From: Reticulitermes lucifugus
Taxonomy: Eukaryota > Arthropoda > Insecta > Blattodea > Rhinotermitidae
Assembly (NCBI GenBank): GCA_026260175.1
Contig: JAKCWW010000712.1
Location: 9,686 to 73,685 of the forward strand
Direction: 5' to 3'
DNA length: 64,000 bases
In this document: piece by piece, positions 58,456 to 64,000 of the stretch
How the letters are laid out: each line of letters opens with the position of its first letter
Position numbering within the stretch: position 1 is the stretch's first letter
Notes under the pieces: model-generated
What the model was told of the DNA's origin: nothing
The model's input: only the letters and a program-made list of their open reading frames with translations
Databases searched by the model: none
Position numbers and translations under genes: made by a program

Positions 58456-60811
58456 ACATTTTCAGTTATTATTTCTTTTGGAAAACTTATTCCCATAAAC
58501 ATCTCTGAATGAACATATCCAAAACAGAATTCAGTGTTTGGTAATGTACCATCATGTTACACGTGGAAAAGAGATATAATATTTAGTTCAAAACTGCACT
58601 ACCTGTTTGTAACTGTCCTGTAACTTTGTTTGTATGATGGATTCACATTCAATTTTATATTGCAATTTACCATGTAACATTGAACAGGCCCTTACTTTTG
58701 CATAAACCGCAAATTTTTTGTCCTTTCAGGATATTCACTGAAAGTTTCAAAACTGTATTTCACCCTATTAAATATGTGCTCTTCAAATCTGTGTTGATCC
58801 ATGTAGAATATTTTGCGACTGCATTTTCTTACACTGACATAATTTTGGACAAAATAAAGTTCAAATGTGAATTTAAAAAATTGTTCTTCCATTATAATTA
58901 AAACTTATTACACATTTATTTACAGAGAGTCTGATGAATGTACTGAATCACAGCTTTTCACCCAAGACTAGATGTTACAGAAAGTACTGCTCATTGTCAA
59001 ATTCTAATCCCTAAAATGTATCAATTGAAACTCAATTTACAAGTATCCAGAATGATATTAACTTCAAGGACATACTATGTGCTTTCTGTTCAACTGTTGA
59101 CTGAGGTACATGTGTGAAGCAGCAGTAAAGTTTACATTCAAGAATGAAAACTGCAGTCATATGTGGTAGTATATCTGTGTGGTATCTTGTAAATTTCTCT
59201 TGTATGTAGTCCAACTGCCAGCACTGTAGTAAGCATGACACAGTGTATCTGGAATGTAAGCTAATAAGGAAAGCACTAAAGCAGTGTTTTATTATTTGTT
59301 AGTGTTTCTAATTTTATTCTCCATATTACTGGTTTGATAGTACCGCATACGAAAATGTTACATGGTAAGTTGTCAGCTAATTTTTGGTATGGATCCGATG
59401 TGTTTCATTTCTTGCTTCTCTCCACGAATCAAAACTGTATTTAAGAGTGCAGTACAGAACCAACACACAGTGGATACCCGCCGTGGTTCCGAAGGTTGTC
59501 GACACTAAACACTTGCACAATATATTTACTGAGCTCAAGATTACACACAAGTTCACAGGACTGCCAATGCTCATAAAATTACTGTTAAATATCAAGGCAA
59601 CTGAAAGGTAATTACTGCTTGTTCAATAGTTAATGCAGCCGTGACTTGACGATGCTATCACTATGATTTTTTAACAAGCAAGTGCTTACTAATTGGTAAG
59701 ATGTTGTAGGGTAACGTGTGTTTGAGCACAGCTAATAAATGATTTTGCAGTTGGAACCAGTGTGTACTAACAATATTGCATTTATCTTTTTTTTTGATTT
59801 CTATGTTCTGTTGAGTGATGTTTCTATAATCATTATTTTAAAGTTTATTTGCTTCAATTACATATCAAGAGTACTTTTTCTTTTTGGTTTATAACAATTT
59901 GACATTTTGTGGCATTTCTATTAATTTTTGGCTGACTGCACATTTTGGAGTGTCATTTTAGCAAATAAAGCTGTTCAAATTATCAGTTTTCATAACCATA
60001 ACATCTGCGATTAATGCAAGGTGCTGTAGTATTGTTTGGCTTTGATAATATCATTTGGAAGTTGGTAGTCATGTTGTAAATGTCTTGAGAAACAGCTGCT
60101 GAAGCATAGCCACATTTGCGCACGTCACAGCCATGGGGACTGGTCCAGTAGTTGTTTTTAATTGTAACTAGAATACATCCAGACAAACAGAACTATTTTA
60201 TTGGCATTTAATTTTATTTTTCTGCCATGCTTCTTGCACGTACTATTGATAATCCAGATACAGAATTAATTATTTTAGTATGAACTAAGCATTCAAAAAA
60301 TTAATACTTTATTGCAGCAATGGTTTTGGAATACATAATGAATACAGTTAGTGATCTAGTATAAGCCATGTACTCTGTGATACATGTGAAAATCTGCACA
60401 TTGTCGCACTGCTACAAAACCTATTAATGTTCTGCTACTGGATAATACCAAGCCTCTTTTTGTGCTATGAGAATTGTTGTTTTGGCCGAAACGTTTCTTG
60501 ATAGATCCAATGGAGCAAAGCTGTTGTTGTTATTGCTTTGAAAGATATTTCTGTCATGAATTTTTGTACTTTACTTTAAAATGTGACATAGATCGTAACT
60601 TCTATTCCATTAATTCAGAAAGCTGATTACACAAACTTCCAAGTGTTGATAAGATGGAAATATTATTTCATATCAAAGGAATAACAAAATTAACACTTTG
60701 TGTCTGATGGTTGGAATTGTGATGCATGGGTTGCTATTGTATACCATTATCAGACTTCATTGCCTGTCTCAGGTCTGACTCTCAAGCTAATAAATTAACA
60801 TGTGCACCACA

Positions 60812-61018
60812 CACAGTGCACCCATCCAGACCGGCCCTGGGGCCTACCCAGCCTCCTGTACAATGGGTACCGGGTCATTCCCGGGGGTAAAGCGGTGGGG
60901 GCGTGGCGTTGACCACCCACTTCCATTTAGCACCAAGGTTAAGGAAAGAGTAGAGCTATACCTCCGCTCTCCTTCTGGGCCTTAATGGCTTGCTCTAGGG
61001 TGAACTTTACTTTACTTT
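60812..61018 (+). mobile_element. SINE family B, body and tail
   Basis: CATCCAGACCGGCCCTGGGG, CCAGCCTCCTGTACAATGGG, GGGGTAAAGCGGTGGGGGCG and AGAGCTATACCTCCGCTCTC lie in order, ending GGGTGAACTTTACTTTAC. The CTTTA-type tail marks the 3' end of this family. The tRNA head is missing (5' truncation). Confidence 0.75.
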
Positions 61019-62163
61019 ACCACACACAGTCCTCAATAGGTTGCCTTAACTCTCACAGCTTTCACAGCTCAGCACTAGTGTATAGTAGTTTTTGTGGTAA
61101 TTGCATTGTTACAGAGCTGGTTTTCATATTCCTGATCTGCACTGTCAGTTAAAGACAGCTGTCATCATGTTTCATTATCACCATCCCATCCAATTGCCTC
61201 ACATATTTTCAAATTAAAATAATCATACTTGATAATAAACATAAGTTACCCTTTAGAACTCAGCGTAAAAAGTAATTGTTATTTGTGTAACCGTTCCTCT
61301 CCAGTTGAGAATCCTAACGCAGCTAGACAGAAAACAAAGAATGTAATGATGATGATGATGGTGAAGAAGTTGAAGCTGTGTGTGCGTGAACTCAAATTAA
61401 GATTGCGCTACTATAAAGTATATGTTGTTTGCACTTACAGACCTTTCAAAACAAAATTTCAAGGCATAATCATAGAGCTACTTCTTGACACTCTGATTTA
61501 AAAGTGACTGCCATTATGAAATGTAATTTGAAATTGAATACCAGATTGAAACTTCATAAAATTTGTGGAACAGTGCATAAGTTCACACCAAGACACGAGT
61601 AGTTCAGTACATGTTATATCTTACTATTTTACTGTGAATCTTTACATATATTTACTGTCATTTATGGAAATATGCAACAGTATGCAGTACTGGCACCTTT
61701 CAAACAATAAAATGTTGTTGTTAAAAATAAAAAGTACGACGTTAATTGTTACAAGTAGTAGCAATCAACATATAAGTGGACTAGCCTCAGTTACATTCAT
61801 ATAAAATAAGCATTTAATAAGCACTATTTAGTATGTTACTGGTGTGCATAGTGACCATTGTCATTTGTAATAATGTTTCCGTTTTGAGAGTATGGTAGAT
61901 CTAATAGGCAGTAGGAGCATGTTCGCTGTTGTAGCCTCCAATAAGATAGGCAAATTGAAGTATGAAGAGGCATACATACAAGGTGTGATCAATAAGTTCC
62001 GAGACTGGTTCTGTAACTCCGCTAGGGGGATGAGATAGGACGCGTATCTTTGCTGGATCGTGGCCTTGAGTCTCCTCTCTGCATGGCACAAAGGACGGCC
62101 AGAAACCGTTAGGCAGTGCCTCTCCAGCTTTGATCGAACGAGCACATATACATGTGCCTCAAA

Positions 62164-63470
62164 ATGTCGGTAAAGCAGGAACAGGGTGTGTGCATCAGGC
62201 TTTGCGTTAAACTTGGGAAAAACAGTGCGGAGACTTTTGAGATGTTAAAAACTGCTTTTGGTGATGAGTACTTGAGTGGTGCTCGCACGTTTGAATGGTT
62301 TAAGAGGGTTAAAGAAGGCCGAAATTAGTCGATGACGATCGGCGATCCGGGCGACCGTCAAAAAATGAGCGATGATTCTGTGACACGTGTGATAGCATTA
62401 ATTTCTTCAAATAGGCGATTAACAGTGCGTGAAATTTCTGCAGAGGTTGGCATATTTTCGGGTACGTGCTAAGCCGACGCGTTTGTGCGAAATTCGTTCC
62501 TCGTGTCCTCACCATCGAGCAGAAGGAACACCGCTTGTCTGTCGCCAATGTCTCCTTCAAGAGGCAGAAGCGGATCAGAACTTCATGGAAGGCATCATCG
62601 CAGGTGACGAGACATGGGATAATCCAGAAACGAAACGTCAGTCTTCGCAGTGTAAATCGTCAGAGTCTCCAAGACCGAAGAAAGCGCGTCGGGTGCTTTC
62701 GAAAGTGAAGGATATGCTGATTGTTTTTTTGATATGGAAGGGATTGTTCACTGTGAATACGTCCCCGAAGGTCAAATAGTGATCACCATTTTTTTGACAT
62801 GGAACGGATTGTTCACTGTGAATACGTCCCCGAAGGTCAAACAGTGAATCAACATTTTTTTGACGTGGAAGGGATTGTTCACTGTGAATACGTCCCCGAA
62901 GGTCAAACAGTGAATCAGCATTTTTTTGACATGGAAGGGATTGTTCATTGTGAATACGTCCCCGAAGGTCAAACAGTGAATCGACATTTTTTTGACATGG
63001 AAGGGATTGTTCACTGTGAATACGTCTCCGAAGGTCAAACAGTGAATCAACGTTACTGTGTTCAGGTTCTGAAGCGACTGAGACTCGCCGTTTGTCACAA
63101 GAGGCCAAAGAAACAGGAATCTCGCGCGTGGGCTCTGCATCACGACAGCGCACCACGGCACACAGCTCACTCAGTTCAGGTTTTTTTTTAGCAAATCATG
63201 GCATTCCTGTGGTTCAGCAAACACCCTACTCCCCTGACATGGCTCCCTGTGACTTCTGGCTGTTCCCCAAACTTAAGATGGCACTAAAAGGAAAGAGATT
63301 CGACGACATTGACACCATGAAAGAGAATACGATGAAGCACCTGAGTAGTATTCCGGAAGACCCATTTAAAAAATGTTTCCAACAGTGGCAGAACCGCTGG
63401 CGTAAGTACATAGCTTCAGAAGGAGCCTATTTTGAAGGGGATTATGTGTTCGTATCTGTAAGCAACAAAG
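62164..63470 (+). pseudogene. mariner transposase pseudogene
   Basis: The start ATG at 62164 gives MSVKQEQG...LCVKLGKNSAETFEML and RTFEWFKRVKEGRN, then a stop at 62326. Later frames give RRLTVREISAEVG, GDETWD (first catalytic aspartate, with a small deletion after it), SPRPKKARR, HHDSAPRH (second aspartate), YSPDMAPCDFWLFPKLKM (third) and KYIASEGAYFEGDYV. There are multiple frameshifts. Between the first and second catalytic aspartates the segment FFDMEGIVHCEYVPEGQTVN is repeated five times. Confidence 0.92.
62722..63052 (+). repeat. 66-bp tandem array inside the mariner
   Basis: GGATTGTTCACTGTGAATAC starts at 62741, 62806, 62872, 62938 and 63004. The spacing is 65, 66, 66 and 66. Copies differ by a few substitutions. 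The first-to-second interval is one base short and carries a TAG. Copies 2-5 stay open in the transposase frame. Confidence 0.97.
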
Positions 63471-64000
63471 ATCATTTTTTACTGAACCAGTCACGGAACT
63501 TATTCATCACACCTTGTATGTGTCTGATTTGAGGCATCAGTTTATCTGCAGTAGATGGCAAATTTCATTATTTGAAATTTGAAGTAAGAAATGCGTGCAT
63601 TGATATCCAACTGCTTAAATTTAGCATGTACAAGGATGACAAAACTGGTCATTGAAATGTGTTTATGTATTCGGTTTGGTGGACGGAATGAAATTAAAAT
63701 TTTTATCTCCTTGAAACAGACTAGTTTTAAGTCCAGTATTTGCCATTATATTTTAATCTTTTCCATATTACCTGCAGAGCTAAGATGTTACTTTGTTAAA
63801 TAACAGTGTGTTTAGAAAATAGTGTAGTGTTTCCCAGGATTTATTTTTATGATTTTAAAAGTTAACTATCAAAATTAATTATCTGTGTCTGGCTTTACTC
63901 TTTGCACAGCTTACAATTTATAGAAAAAATGTTTCAGGGTAAAGCCTCATCCAACACAGGTTTGGGATATTCTAACATAAAGTAAATTCATATTACAAAG

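Larger units (their letters stand above)
61979..63516 (+). mobile_element. mariner transposon, nearly complete, inactive
   Basis: TIRs of 33 bp (61979-62011 and 63484-63516; CAAGGTGTGAT...AATAAGTTCCG...GACTGGTTC) differ at two positions. TA flanks both ends. The length of 1538 bp exceeds the usual 1.3 kb of mariner because of an internal 66-bp tandem array. It contains a broken transposase gene on the plus strand. Confidence 0.95.
57206..64000 (+). other. Intron after the IVS4 exon, running off the window
   Basis: No domain IV S5 exon was found, so the intron exceeds 6.8 kb. It contains a palindromic element, two SINE pieces and a nearly complete mariner. Stretches 58500-60800 and 61020-61970 show nothing recognised. 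Confidence 0.7.

Noticed and set aside
62638-63170. Minus-strand open frames of 132-172 codons with repeated FDLRGRIH/LTFGDVF
   Set aside because: Antisense to the 66-bp array in the mariner pseudogene. The plus strand carries the recognisable transposase.
57206-64000. Search for the domain IV S5 exon (ALPYVC...)
   Set aside because: No frame in this stretch encodes it. The exon must lie beyond the window.

Overview
The window is a stretch of an insect nuclear genome. It is almost entirely intron, and it carries ten small exons of one plus-strand gene. The exons encode the middle of a voltage-gated calcium channel alpha-1 subunit of the Cav2 type, the insect gene cacophony (cac). The nine exons of one isoform (2510-57205) give about 460 continuous residues, from just before domain III S1 to the end of domain IV S4. 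All use GT-AG introns with consistent phases. The 5' part (domains I, II and the II-III loop) and the 3' part (domain IV S5 onward and the C-terminus) lie outside the window. The Cav2 assignment rests on remembered family sequence, chiefly the S4 of domain IV and the III-IV linker.

The most interesting feature is a pair of equal-length (111 nt, phase 0/0) exons at 27393-27503 and 34192-34302. Each encodes a complete version of the domain IV S1-S2 loop plus S2, with only 13 of 37 residues shared. Both keep the F-x-x-E gating-charge-transfer motif. They look like a mutually exclusive pair, distinct from the two such sites I know in Drosophila cac (IS4 and the I-II linker). A second possible choice is an in-frame upstream acceptor at the domain IV S4 exon. 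It would add seven residues in the IVS3-S4 linker, where vertebrate Cav2 channels carry the small NP/ET alternative insert. Both choices would alter the same voltage sensor.

The introns are long (about 16, 6.7, 14 and 8.6 kb in the 3' half) and filled with repeats. These include three tRNA-derived SINE families and fragments of a LINE whose C-terminal reading frame is common in cockroach and termite genomes. There is one nearly complete but dead mariner (61979-63516) with a 66-bp internal tandem expansion, a second decayed mariner, a pogo/Tigger fragment, a TA-flanked pogo-like MITE, and a probable hAT MITE. At least 15 copies of a palindromic foldback element are present, six of them between 20.2 and 23.4 kb. 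Several long inverted-repeat elements, four minisatellites (periods about 32, 53, 57 and 40 bp) and simple repeats complete the content. An 87-base run of N (10222-10308) interrupts a SINE.

The repeat content (this LINE, the palindromic family, tRNA SINEs) together with large AT-rich introns suggests a blattodean (termite or cockroach) or a similar hemimetabolous insect. That placement is an inference. I see no bacterial, viral or other protein-coding gene here; the remaining open frames are translations of repeats or chance.
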